NCBI RefSeq assembly: GCF_001612905.1
Contig: NZ_BDBI01000040.1
Span: forward strand, 1-64,000
Direction of reading: 5' to 3'
Source: Nocardia ignorata NBRC 108230
Lineage (GTDB): Bacteria; Actinomycetota; Actinomycetes; Mycobacteriales; Mycobacteriaceae
DNA: 64,000 bases
The notes under the pieces were generated by a model. It was not told the origin of the DNA and did no database searches. It worked only from the letters and a program-made list of their open reading frames with translations. Position 1 is the first letter of the stretch. Each line of letters starts with the position of its first letter. Positions 1 to 6,745 of this stretch are shown in pieces. The position numbers and the translations under genes were made by a program.

Positions 1-97
1 GCCAAGGTGGTTCCATACCTCCCTGGTGCACAAACCACCGAGGCGGTTCCGTACCTCCCTGGCGCTAAAACCACCGAGGGTGGTTCCTTACGGCTGG
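1..97. repeat. 36-bp tandem repeat array, right end
   Basis: Two near-identical units start at GGTTCC 9-14 and 45-50, and a partial third starts at 82. The period is 36-37 bp. Each unit holds TACCTCCCTGG and AAACCACCGAG; the last junction (AACCACC-GAG-GGTGGTT) is a perfect dyad. No unique spacers separate the units, so this is a minisatellite and not a CRISPR. The array continues off the left edge. Confidence 0.8.
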
Positions 98-134
98 AGC
101 CCCACCACATAGCGAACTCCGCCCCAAACACACG

Positions 135-163
135 AAAAACCCCGCTCCCTAACAGGAGCGGGG
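135..163 (-). terminator. Rho-independent terminator of the 180-875 gene
   Basis: A 9-bp GC-rich stem (CCCCGCTCC / GGAGCGGGG) with a 6-nt loop is followed on the minus strand by five T. It lies 17 bp past the stop of the secreted protein gene. Confidence 0.85.
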
Positions 164-179
164 CTTCTACAGCGAGCCT

Positions 180-875
180 CTACTTCGGCTTGTCAGCCCA
201 AACAGTAGTGCCGTCCGGCGCCTGCAGCACCTGCAGCAGCTCCAGGCCGGTCACAGCCATCACCGGTCCACCGATGGCGATCATCCCGATGATTCCGCCT
301 GCTGCGGCGCCGACCGTCAGGCCGGGCAGGCAGCCGAGCGGAATGGTGACGACGCAACCGATGACGGCGCCGATGGCGGTGCCGACGAAGGTGCCGATGG
401 CGGTGCCGATGCTGAACTTCGAGGAGAAGTCGTTGATCGCCTTCTGGTTCTCCTGGGCGGAGGCGATCTCCTGGCCCTGCAGGACCGGCTTGACCGCGAC
501 CGGCTGGGCCGCGATTTCGACGCCCTGGGGACGCTCCGGCGTCAGTTCGAGCACCGTGGAGTCCTTGACGACCTCAGCCTTGGTCGGGATCTCCGTGCCG
601 GAGATCGAGAAGGCGATCGGCATGGCCATCACGACAGCGCCGGTGCTGTCCTTGATCTCGGCAACCTGGGTCTTCGGCGCTTCGGGAGTCTCCCCCTCCT
701 GCTCCACCAGCGAGAAGGTCCCGTTCTTCACGGTGGCGACCACGGTCTTGTCGACCAGCTTCACCGAGTACTTGATGCCCTCGGGCGCCACGGGCTCAGC
801 ATGCGACGTCCCAGCGGCCACCGTCATGGCCCCGATAACCAAGGCGGCACCCGCAACGGTTTTACGGATGTTCAT
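180..875 (-). CDS. Secreted hypothetical protein with Gly/Ala-rich hydrophobic C-terminal region
   Basis: 231 residues. The N-terminus (MNIRKTVAGAALVIGAMTVAAG, cleavage near SHA-EP at about residue 26) is a clear Sec signal peptide. The next 100 residues are a polar, Val/Thr-rich export domain. Residues 150-215 are a glycine-zipper-like hydrophobic stretch (AIGTFVGTAIGAVIGC, GLTVGAAAGGIIGMIAIGG) with two cysteines, resembling membrane-inserting glycine-zipper proteins. The type is common in Nocardia genomes, but I do not recognise a named family. It is a single-gene unit with its own terminator at 135-163; an ATAGGAAC sequence precedes the ATG. Function unknown; an envelope or pore-like role would be a guess. 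Confidence 0.8.
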   Translation of the reverse strand: MNIRKTVAGAALVIGAMTVAAGTSHAEPVAPEGIKYSVKLVDKTVVATVKNGTFSLVEQEGETPEAPKTQVAEIKDSTGAVVMAMPIAFSISGTEIPTKAEVVKDSTVLELTPERPQGVEIAAQPVAVKPVLQGQEIASAQENQKAINDFSSKFSIGTAIGTFVGTAIGAVIGCVVTIPLGCLPGLTVGAAAGGIIGMIAIGGPVMAVTGLELLQVLQAPDGTTVWADKPK

Positions 876-1060
876 TGAAGTTCCTATCCATCAGGTGTGG
901 TGCGGCGTGCGATCAAGCGACACGCGAGACTCGTCAAGCGGGTGCACCCTTGTGAGATGCTCCCAACTTCTCCCCGAGCAGTGTGAAGACCGGCACAGCA
1001 GACAGAACGTCTGGAGCCTAGTAGACCGAAACCCCTGATGCCAGCACAGTTTCCAGGGGC

Positions 1061-1079
1061 ATGGGTGAGGCTGCCCTAA
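1061..1079. promoter_or_regulatory. Candidate IdeR/DtxR iron box
   Basis: ATGGGTGAGGCTGCCCTAA matches 14 of 19 positions of the mycobacterial IdeR consensus (TTAGGTTAGGCTAACCTAA), including the core AGGCT and CCTAA. It lies 29 bp before a start codon with a strong Shine-Dalgarno sequence (1108) and 186 bp upstream of the secreted protein gene on the other strand. This is a sequence match only. Confidence 0.4.
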
Positions 1080-1107
1080 CCCATCGCGTCGGCAAAGGAG
1101 GTTTCCC

Positions 1108-1167
1108 ATGCTCAATCACAAGCACGATGCAACCGGAGCAAACAGAACAGTGACATACATCACATAA
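1108..1167 (+). CDS. Possible 19-codon small ORF
   Basis: ATG at 1108 follows AAAGGAGG with a 7-nt gap, the best ribosome-binding site in this part of the window. The peptide would be MLNHKHDATGANRTVTYIT. It ends one base before the last codon of the convergent permease gene. It could be a leader peptide, the surviving 5' end of a lost gene, or chance. The candidate iron box just upstream supports a real transcription unit. Function unknown. Confidence 0.35.
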   Translation: MLNHKHDATGANRTVTYIT

Positions 1168-1980
1168 TCATCGGTATGAACGGCTGTTGAGGGACCGCCC
1201 CGGCAACCTGCCCGCAAGGAAATCGACGGCGAATCCGAGCACGCCGATCACCAGGATGATGGCGACCACCTGATCGTAGGCGAGCTGGTCCCGGGCATTG
1301 AGGATCTGGTACCCGAGTCCCGATCGCACACCGAGCATCTCGGCGGGCACGAGCACGATCCAGGCCGTGCCGAGCCCGAGTCGCAGCCCGGTGCGGATGT
1401 GGTCGCGCACCGCCGGAATGATGACGACGCGCAGCTGCTCGCCCCGGGTCGCGTGGAACGAGCGCGCCACGTCGAGGAAGCCGCGATCGATGGCGTGTAC
1501 CCCCGCCACCGTGTTCAGCATGATCGGCCACACGGCCGCCGCGGCGACGAGGAAGTACACCGGCTGGTTGCCGATGCCGAACACGGCGATGGCGATCGGG
1601 GTCCACGACAGCGGCGAGATCATCCGCAGGAACTGCACCACCGGCGAGGCGGCCTGTTCGATCCGCGTGCTGAGCCCGATCAGCAACCCGATCGGCACAC
1701 CGAGCACGGTGGCGATCGCGAGCCCGATCAGCAATCGCCACAGGCTGATTCCCGCGTCGGCGACGAGCACACCACGTTCGTGCAGATCGGCGATGGCGGG
1801 TAGCACGTGCTGGGGCGCGGTGCGGCGCAGCAGCGAGTGTTCCGGCGAGAGCACCGTGGTCGCCGTCCACCACAGCCCGACGGTGACGAGCACGGCGAGC
1901 ACCGGCGGCCACACCCTGGCCAGGACCGAGCGCGAAACGGTCGAGCCGGTTTTCGGTGGGGCTTGGGTCGTTGTAGTCAC
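1168..1980 (-). CDS. ABC transporter permease, nitrate/sulfonate/taurine (SsuC/TauC) type
   Basis: 270 residues with about six membrane segments. The BPD_transp_1 (MetI-like) domain spans roughly residues 75-255, and the ATPase-coupling EAA-type loop is recognisable around ARSFHATRGEQLRVVIIPA. The protein forms the membrane channel of the importer whose binding protein and ATPase are encoded directly upstream. The GTG start at 1980 overlaps the stop of the binding-protein gene as GTGA, so translation is coupled. It is the last gene of the nine-gene operon that begins with the UbiA prenyltransferase. The substrate cannot be read from sequence. Confidence 0.9.
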   Translation of the reverse strand: MTTTTQAPPKTGSTVSRSVLARVWPPVLAVLVTVGLWWTATTVLSPEHSLLRRTAPQHVLPAIADLHERGVLVADAGISLWRLLIGLAIATVLGVPIGLLIGLSTRIEQAASPVVQFLRMISPLSWTPIAIAVFGIGNQPVYFLVAAAAVWPIMLNTVAGVHAIDRGFLDVARSFHATRGEQLRVVIIPAVRDHIRTGLRLGLGTAWIVLVPAEMLGVRSGLGYQILNARDQLAYDQVVAIILVIGVLGFAVDFLAGRLPGRSLNSRSYR

Positions 1981-3140
1981 AGCAGGTGCACCTGTTCAGT
2001 TCGGTCGAGGCCGGTGAGCCCGAACGCATGTCTCCCACCCTGTGCGGCAAGGGAATTCAGCACGAAGGTGTCGTCGACGAGCTCGCTGTGCGCGCGGGCC
2101 GGGTCGAGGGTGTCGAGGAAGCCCCGGTCGCCGTCGACGACGGTCTCGTGCATCTCCTCGACCAGCCGCCGGGTGAAGCTCGGGTACGGGTAGGGCTGGA
2201 ATCCCACCAGCTGCGGCGACCAGTCGGGCCGCTGGAACTGGTAGGGCGGGTCGGGGTAGGCGAGCGCGGTCCGCACCGCGGGCAGGGGTTGCGGCAAGTA
2301 GCTGCCGGTGGTGAGCGCTTCCGCGGCGCGCGGCCGGTCGGTGCCGATGCGTAGCTGCGCCGCGACCACCGCGTCGGTCACGGCCTGGACGGCGTGCGGT
2401 CGTTCGGCGATCACGTCGTCGCGGGTCACCAGCACGCAGCAGGCGTGTTCACGCCACACGTCACCGAGGAACACGTGGATGCGCCCGATCTTCTTGATCT
2501 GGGCGATGGCGTTGAACGGGTCGGCGACCACATAGCCGGAGATGGACCTGTTGGCCAGGGCGGGAACCATGTCCGACGGACTCATCACGATGAGTTCGAC
2601 GGTCCGCTTGGCGCGCGACGCGGTCCGGCGCACCACAGGTGTGATGTCGTGGGCGCGCAGGAGTTTCTGCAGCACGATGTTGTGGATCGACCACCAGAAC
2701 GGAATGGCAACCTGGGTGCCGATCAGCTGTTCCAGCTCGGTGATGTCGGGTGCGACGGTGAGCGCCGACCCGTTGGTGTGGTTCCACCCGAGCACCCGCA
2801 CGTTCGCCCCGAGCACCTGCCGCAGCTGAATCGCCATGGGCATCAACAGGTGCGCCACATCCACCTGACGGGAGACGAACGCTTCCGCCAGCCCCGACCA
2901 GCTGCGGAACATCACCGGTTTGGCGCTGCTCACCGACCCCGCGGGGTAGAGGTGTGCCGAGTGCGCGATCAGCAGCGGCGCCGCGTCGGTGATCGGCAGG
3001 TACCCGATGCGCAGCGCCTGTTCGCGCCGTTGCCCGGCGCCTGCCGCGCTGCGGACCAGGTCGGCCGACCCGTAGAGCCCGGCGGCCGCGGTGAGCCCGG
3101 CCGCCCCGGCGAGCAGGTGCCGTCGTGAAAGCCCGCTCAC
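1977..3140 (-). CDS. ABC transporter substrate-binding protein, NMT1/NrtA-like, Tat-exported
   Basis: 387 residues from the GTG at 3140, which overlaps the ATPase stop as GTGA; the open frame extends upstream, but the export signal fixes this start. The N-terminus SGLSRRHLLAGAAGL is a twin-arginine signal. The mature part begins with RIGYLPITDAAPLLIA, typical of the NMT1/THI5, SsuA and NrtA binding-protein group (nitrate, sulfonates, taurine, thiamine pyrimidine precursor). It is the capture component of the importer in the biosynthetic operon. Candidate ligands are a pathway precursor or a sulfonate; nothing here decides between them. Confidence 0.85.
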   Translation of the reverse strand: MSGLSRRHLLAGAAGLTAAAGLYGSADLVRSAAGAGQRREQALRIGYLPITDAAPLLIAHSAHLYPAGSVSSAKPVMFRSWSGLAEAFVSRQVDVAHLLMPMAIQLRQVLGANVRVLGWNHTNGSALTVAPDITELEQLIGTQVAIPFWWSIHNIVLQKLLRAHDITPVVRRTASRAKRTVELIVMSPSDMVPALANRSISGYVVADPFNAIAQIKKIGRIHVFLGDVWREHACCVLVTRDDVIAERPHAVQAVTDAVVAAQLRIGTDRPRAAEALTTGSYLPQPLPAVRTALAYPDPPYQFQRPDWSPQLVGFQPYPYPSFTRRLVEEMHETVVDGDRGFLDTLDPARAHSELVDDTFVLNSLAAQGGRHAFGLTGLDRTEQVHLL

Positions 3141-3886
3141 GACACCACTACTTCGTCCGGGTGGTACTGCCCGAGGATATCGGCGCGCAACGCGTCGCCG
3201 CCGTCGCGCACCTCGGTCCATTCGCGCCGGATGCGGCCCTTGTCGAGCAGCACGATGCGGTCGGCCAGATCCATCGCCTCGTCCACGTCGTGGGTGATGA
3301 GCACGACCGTCGCCTCGATCTCGGTGACGAGTTCGGCCAGCCATTTCCGCAGGTCCAGACGGGTTGCCGGGTCGAGGGCGCTGAACGGTTCGTCGAGCAG
3401 CAGCAGCCGCGGCCGGGTGGCGGCCGCACGCAGCACGGCGACGCGCTGCGCCTGCCCGCCCGACAGCTCACCCGGATACCGCTGCGCCAGCGATCCCAAA
3501 CCGAAACGGGCAAGCAGGATTTCGGGGTAGTCCTTGTCGAACTCGCGCCGGTGTGCGGCGAACCGGCCGGCGAGCGAGATGTTGTCGATGACGGTGAGCC
3601 AGGGCAGCAGCAGCGCCTGCTGGAAGACCACCCCGGTACGCGGCCGGGCACCGTCGGTGCTCCAGCTGATGGTTCCGGTGGTCAGCTGTTCGAGTCCGGC
3701 CAACACGCGCAGCAGCGTCGATTTGCCGCTGCCGCTCGGACCGAGCACGGCGAGGAATTCACCGCGGTCCACGTGGAAGTCCACGTCGTCGAGCACGGTG
3801 CTTTCGCCGAATGTCTTGCCACCGCCGTCGACTTTCAGTTCCCAGATACTCAATTCGGCCGTCTCTCGAGAAAAGGGTGCCACCAA
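3137..3886 (-). CDS. ABC transporter ATP-binding protein (SsuB/TauB/NrtD type)
   Basis: 249 residues. Walker A GPSGSGKST, Q-loop region VVFQQALLLPWL, signature LSGGQAQRVAV, Walker B RLLLLDEPFSALD and switch histidine VLITHDVDEA are all present, so the ATPase should be active. The PWL after the Q-loop is typical of the nitrate/taurine subfamily. GTG start at 3886, 42 bp after the upstream methyltransferase; its stop overlaps the next start. It powers the importer formed with the products of 1977-3140 and 1168-1980. Confidence 0.9.
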   Translation of the reverse strand: MVAPFSRETAELSIWELKVDGGGKTFGESTVLDDVDFHVDRGEFLAVLGPSGSGKSTLLRVLAGLEQLTTGTISWSTDGARPRTGVVFQQALLLPWLTVIDNISLAGRFAAHRREFDKDYPEILLARFGLGSLAQRYPGELSGGQAQRVAVLRAAATRPRLLLLDEPFSALDPATRLDLRKWLAELVTEIEATVVLITHDVDEAMDLADRIVLLDKGRIRREWTEVRDGGDALRADILGQYHPDEVVVS

Positions 3887-3928
3887 GGGCCGCGCGCACC
3901 GACGTCGGCGCCGGTGCGCGCGGAGTGC

Positions 3929-4558
3929 CTACGCGCCTTTGACGCCGGTCAGACGGGTGTACATGCCGCCGTGCAGGTAGTCGACGACAACGTCGGTCAG
4001 CCGGTCACGGAAGACCTGCTCGAACGGGTGCAGCTCCCGGAAATGCGATCCGACGATGCCCGACTTCACGAAGTTGTAGCCGTTGATCGGGTATCGGCTC
4101 AGTCCCGATGTGCGCGGCAGGGCGTCGATGATGCGCACCTGGGTGCCCGGCGTGAGGTTGCCGAGCAGTTCGGCCAGCTTGTCCGACGGGTGCGGCACAC
4201 AGCTGAACGCGATACAGCTGAACAGGACGTCCACATCCTGGTTCACGGGCAGTTCGGCGATGTCCTCGGTGAGCAGAGTGACGTTGGGCCAATGGTTCTC
4301 CTCGACCCGCTTCTGCGCCTTGGCGAGGATGGCGGCGTTGTTGTCCACCCCGATCACGTGCCCGGTCGGCCCGACGGCGGAGAGCAGCGCGGGGAAGGCG
4401 AGGCCGGTGCCGCACCCGAGGTCGGCCACCTTCTTACCGGTGAGGTCGAGGCCTTCGACCAGGCCCGGATGCAGTTTGTCGATGCCACCGAGGGACAGGA
4501 ACCACGCCGTCCGGTCGTAGATGGGGGCCGCGATGTCGTACCGCTCTGCGAATTTCAT
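3929..4558 (-). CDS. Class I SAM-dependent methyltransferase
   Basis: 209 residues. Motif I is VADLGCGTGLAF (about residues 45-56), followed by the acidic end of strand 2 (HVIGVDNNAAIL) and the motif II/III region (DVDVLFSCIAFSCVPHPSDKLAEL, LTPGTQVRIIDALPR). The N-terminal FAERYDIAAPIYDRTAWFLSLGGID resembles UbiE/COQ5-like enzymes acting on small aromatic or quinone-like substrates. It lies between the P450 (29-bp gap) and the ABC transporter genes, so it probably tailors the product of this operon by O-, N- or C-methylation. The acceptor is unknown. Confidence 0.85.
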   Translation of the reverse strand: MKFAERYDIAAPIYDRTAWFLSLGGIDKLHPGLVEGLDLTGKKVADLGCGTGLAFPALLSAVGPTGHVIGVDNNAAILAKAQKRVEENHWPNVTLLTEDIAELPVNQDVDVLFSCIAFSCVPHPSDKLAELLGNLTPGTQVRIIDALPRTSGLSRYPINGYNFVKSGIVGSHFRELHPFEQVFRDRLTDVVVDYLHGGMYTRLTGVKGA

Positions 4559-4587
4559 GCGAATCTCTCGGATCTCTCGTCGGTGGG

Positions 4588-6012
4588 TTATCGGGGGGTG
4601 AGCCGGACGTTGAAGCCGCCCTTGATCATCGGCGCGAGGCCGGGGTCTTCAACGAGCTGCCAGTTCGGCGGGAGCTCGATCTTGTAGCGGCTGAAGATGA
4701 GCGCGACCAGGTACGGCGCGATGAGGTAACCGAGCTGTGCGCCGGTGCAGCGGTGCGGGCCCGCGCCCCAAGCCAGGTAGTGCAGTACGCGCGGCTGGTC
4801 GACCCGCTTGCTCTGGTCGTAGAAGCGTTCGGGGTCGAACACGTCGGGGTCGGTCCACCAGCGCGGGTCGCGGTGGATCGTCGAGATCGGCACGCCGAGC
4901 ATGGTGTTGGGCGCGATGTCGTAGCCCTGGTAGTTCGCGCCCCTGGCGGTGAATCGCAGCAGCAGCGGAAGGCCCTGCATGCGCATGCCTTCCTCGAAGC
5001 ACGCCTTCACCCAGTGCATGCTGCGCACCGATTCGATGGTCGGCTTGGACAGGTCGACCGAACTGGCCTCTTCGACCAGCCGGTTCTTGGCTTCCTCGGC
5101 CAGGCAGGTCCGCACGACGGTCTGGGTGATGGCGCCCGCCGTCGTGCCGTAGGAGGCGCTGGTCATGGTCGCCACGTCGAAGCACAGGTCCCAGAACGTC
5201 ATCGGGGTCTTGAGCTTCTTGTAGCCGGCGAGCATGCCGTCGAGCACGTCGTTGTAGGTGCCCAGCGACGGCGAGTTCTGCCGTTCGACCACCCGGTCGC
5301 GCACGATCTTTCCGGCCGAGTACACCGCCCACGGCCGGATCTTGTACCGGCCCCAGGGGCGAACCAGATTCGGGGGATCCGCGATCTTCAGCGTGGAGCC
5401 GAGGAATTTCGTGAACGTCGACAGACCGTCGTGCAGATCGTGAATTTCCTTGGGCGTGAACGGTTCCGTGAAGGTCTGGGCCAGCACGCCGCGCAGCAGT
5501 GTCTGGAAGATCGCCTCCTGCAGGTCGGTCACACCGTCGGCGTCGGTCGCGGCGGCGATATTCGACTCGAGGCTTGCCAGGTAGGCATCGGCATTGGCGT
5601 GGAAGGTGCTCTTGAGGCCGTCGCGGGTCACCAGCGGGCTGACGATGCGACGGCGCTCGCGGAACAATTCGCCCTCGATGAACGACAAACCGTTCTGCCG
5701 CTTGGCAATCGCGGGATGGTAGTTACCGAATTTGCTGTAGTCGCCGGAGGTGTCACCCATCGCCGCGTGTGCGTCTTCGGGATCGGCGATCACCACCAGG
5801 TCGCGCAGCGGCAGTTTGATCCGTACGACATCGCCGTACCGGCGCACCGCGTCACGCAGGAATTTGTTGCGGTCCTTGGCATATTCCGGATAGGAGCCCA
5901 TGATCCGGTGTCCGGGCGGGCCGGGCAGGTGCCGGTTGGAGAGCCTGCGACTGGTGATTCCGGTGACGGATGGCACCTTCTCCGCCGTGGCGTGGGGACA
6001 TTTCTCGGTCAT
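4588..6012 (-). CDS. Cytochrome P450 with unusual haem-binding motif
   Basis: 474 residues from the ATG at 6012 (TGATG overlap with the upstream methyltransferase stop); a GTG one codon earlier is possible. The K-helix ExxR is in FEEGMRMQG, and the PERF region is VFDPERFYDQ. The haem-cysteine loop reads AWGAGPHRCTGAQLG: the cysteine and glycines are kept, but the consensus Phe seven residues before Cys is Trp. The I-helix (SYGTTAGAITQT) lacks the usual acidic-Thr pair. No redox partner gene is adjacent. By position it is a tailoring oxygenase for the operon product, though the I-helix leaves room for non-hydroxylating chemistry. Confidence 0.9.
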   Translation of the reverse strand: MTEKCPHATAEKVPSVTGITSRRLSNRHLPGPPGHRIMGSYPEYAKDRNKFLRDAVRRYGDVVRIKLPLRDLVVIADPEDAHAAMGDTSGDYSKFGNYHPAIAKRQNGLSFIEGELFRERRRIVSPLVTRDGLKSTFHANADAYLASLESNIAAATDADGVTDLQEAIFQTLLRGVLAQTFTEPFTPKEIHDLHDGLSTFTKFLGSTLKIADPPNLVRPWGRYKIRPWAVYSAGKIVRDRVVERQNSPSLGTYNDVLDGMLAGYKKLKTPMTFWDLCFDVATMTSASYGTTAGAITQTVVRTCLAEEAKNRLVEEASSVDLSKPTIESVRSMHWVKACFEEGMRMQGLPLLLRFTARGANYQGYDIAPNTMLGVPISTIHRDPRWWTDPDVFDPERFYDQSKRVDQPRVLHYLAWGAGPHRCTGAQLGYLIAPYLVALIFSRYKIELPPNWQLVEDPGLAPMIKGGFNVRLTPR

Positions 6013-6728
6013 CACAAACCTTTCCTCTTACGGAAGACGTGGGCACGGACCAGCCCGCCGAGGTGCCGGGCCGTGGATTCCAGTTCCAGGCCGGCGTTCT
6101 CGCAGCGCGCGAGGGTGTGTTCGACGCCGCGATCGAGTTCGACTTCCCTGGTCATGTGGGCGACGGAATCCATGCCCGCGATGGCGGCGACACCGCGGAT
6201 GAGTCGCAGCCGCAGCTTCAGCAGGTTGCGCAGCAGCGGGCTGTCGGGCATGGCGAGTTCGATCAGCAGGAAACGTCCGTCGGCGCGCAGCACCCGCACC
6301 GTTTCGGCGAGCGCGGCGGCGGGGTCGTCCATGTCGTCGAGGGCGAAACACATCACGGCGGCGTCGAAACTCGACGACGGGAAGTCGAGCGATTCCGCGC
6401 TGCCGAGAGCGAGCTGCCAGTCGTTGCTCGGCCGCTTGCGGCGCAACCGGGCGAATTTCCGCGCGGCGACGGCGAGCATCTGCTCGTTGAGGTCTACGGC
6501 CACATACGACAGGCGCAGCGGGTACACGGCCGCCAGGGCAGCGCCGATCTCGGCCGTCCCGGCGGCGATATCGAGCACTTCCGCACCCGGCCGAAGGTCG
6601 AGCGCGCGGACGGCGCGGCGGCGTAACCGTTTGTCGCCGCCGAGGGTGAGCAGCGAGTTCACCGCGTCGTAGCGCGGTGCGATTCGGGTGAACATGGCCT
6701 GCGGGGTGGCAGGGCGTGTTCCGGCCAT
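6012..6728 (-). CDS. UbiE/COQ5-like SAM-dependent methyltransferase
   Basis: 238 residues from the ATG at 6728, chosen because GAGGAG lies 5-10 bp upstream; the open frame runs further back into the previous gene. The N-terminus MFTRIAPRYDAVNSLLTLGGDKRLRRRAV matches the UbiE/COQ5 signature (iAprYDxmNxxLSxG..rxWR), and motif I is EVLDIAAGTAEIG. UbiE enzymes C-methylate prenylated quinols (MenG in menaquinone synthesis). Found with a UbiA prenyltransferase, it suggests methylation of a prenylated aromatic ring. It starts 17 bp after the thiamine-diphosphate enzyme and overlaps the P450 start. It is not the housekeeping menG by context. Confidence 0.85.
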   Translation of the reverse strand: MAGTRPATPQAMFTRIAPRYDAVNSLLTLGGDKRLRRRAVRALDLRPGAEVLDIAAGTAEIGAALAAVYPLRLSYVAVDLNEQMLAVAARKFARLRRKRPSNDWQLALGSAESLDFPSSSFDAAVMCFALDDMDDPAAALAETVRVLRADGRFLLIELAMPDSPLLRNLLKLRLRLIRGVAAIAGMDSVAHMTREVELDRGVEHTLARCENAGLELESTARHLGGLVRAHVFRKRKGL

Positions 6729-6745
6729 CGCGATCTCCTCGGGTT

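Noticed and set aside
1..97. CRISPR-like 36-bp periodicity
   Set aside because: Successive units are contiguous with no unique spacers and no cas genes are near; it is a simple tandem repeat.
7..1038. 343-codon plus-strand frame at the left edge
   Set aside because: It is antisense to the signal-peptide protein at 180-875, crosses that gene's terminator and has no homology; only its first 27 codons reflect the repeat.
891..1115. 74-codon minus-strand frame before the first secreted protein
   Set aside because: Cys/Arg-rich, no ribosome-binding site, overlaps the promoter region and iron-box candidate.
3125..4687. Long plus-strand frame opposite the ABC/methyltransferase genes
   Set aside because: High-GC shadow of the ATPase and methyltransferase genes, whose motifs are all on the minus strand.
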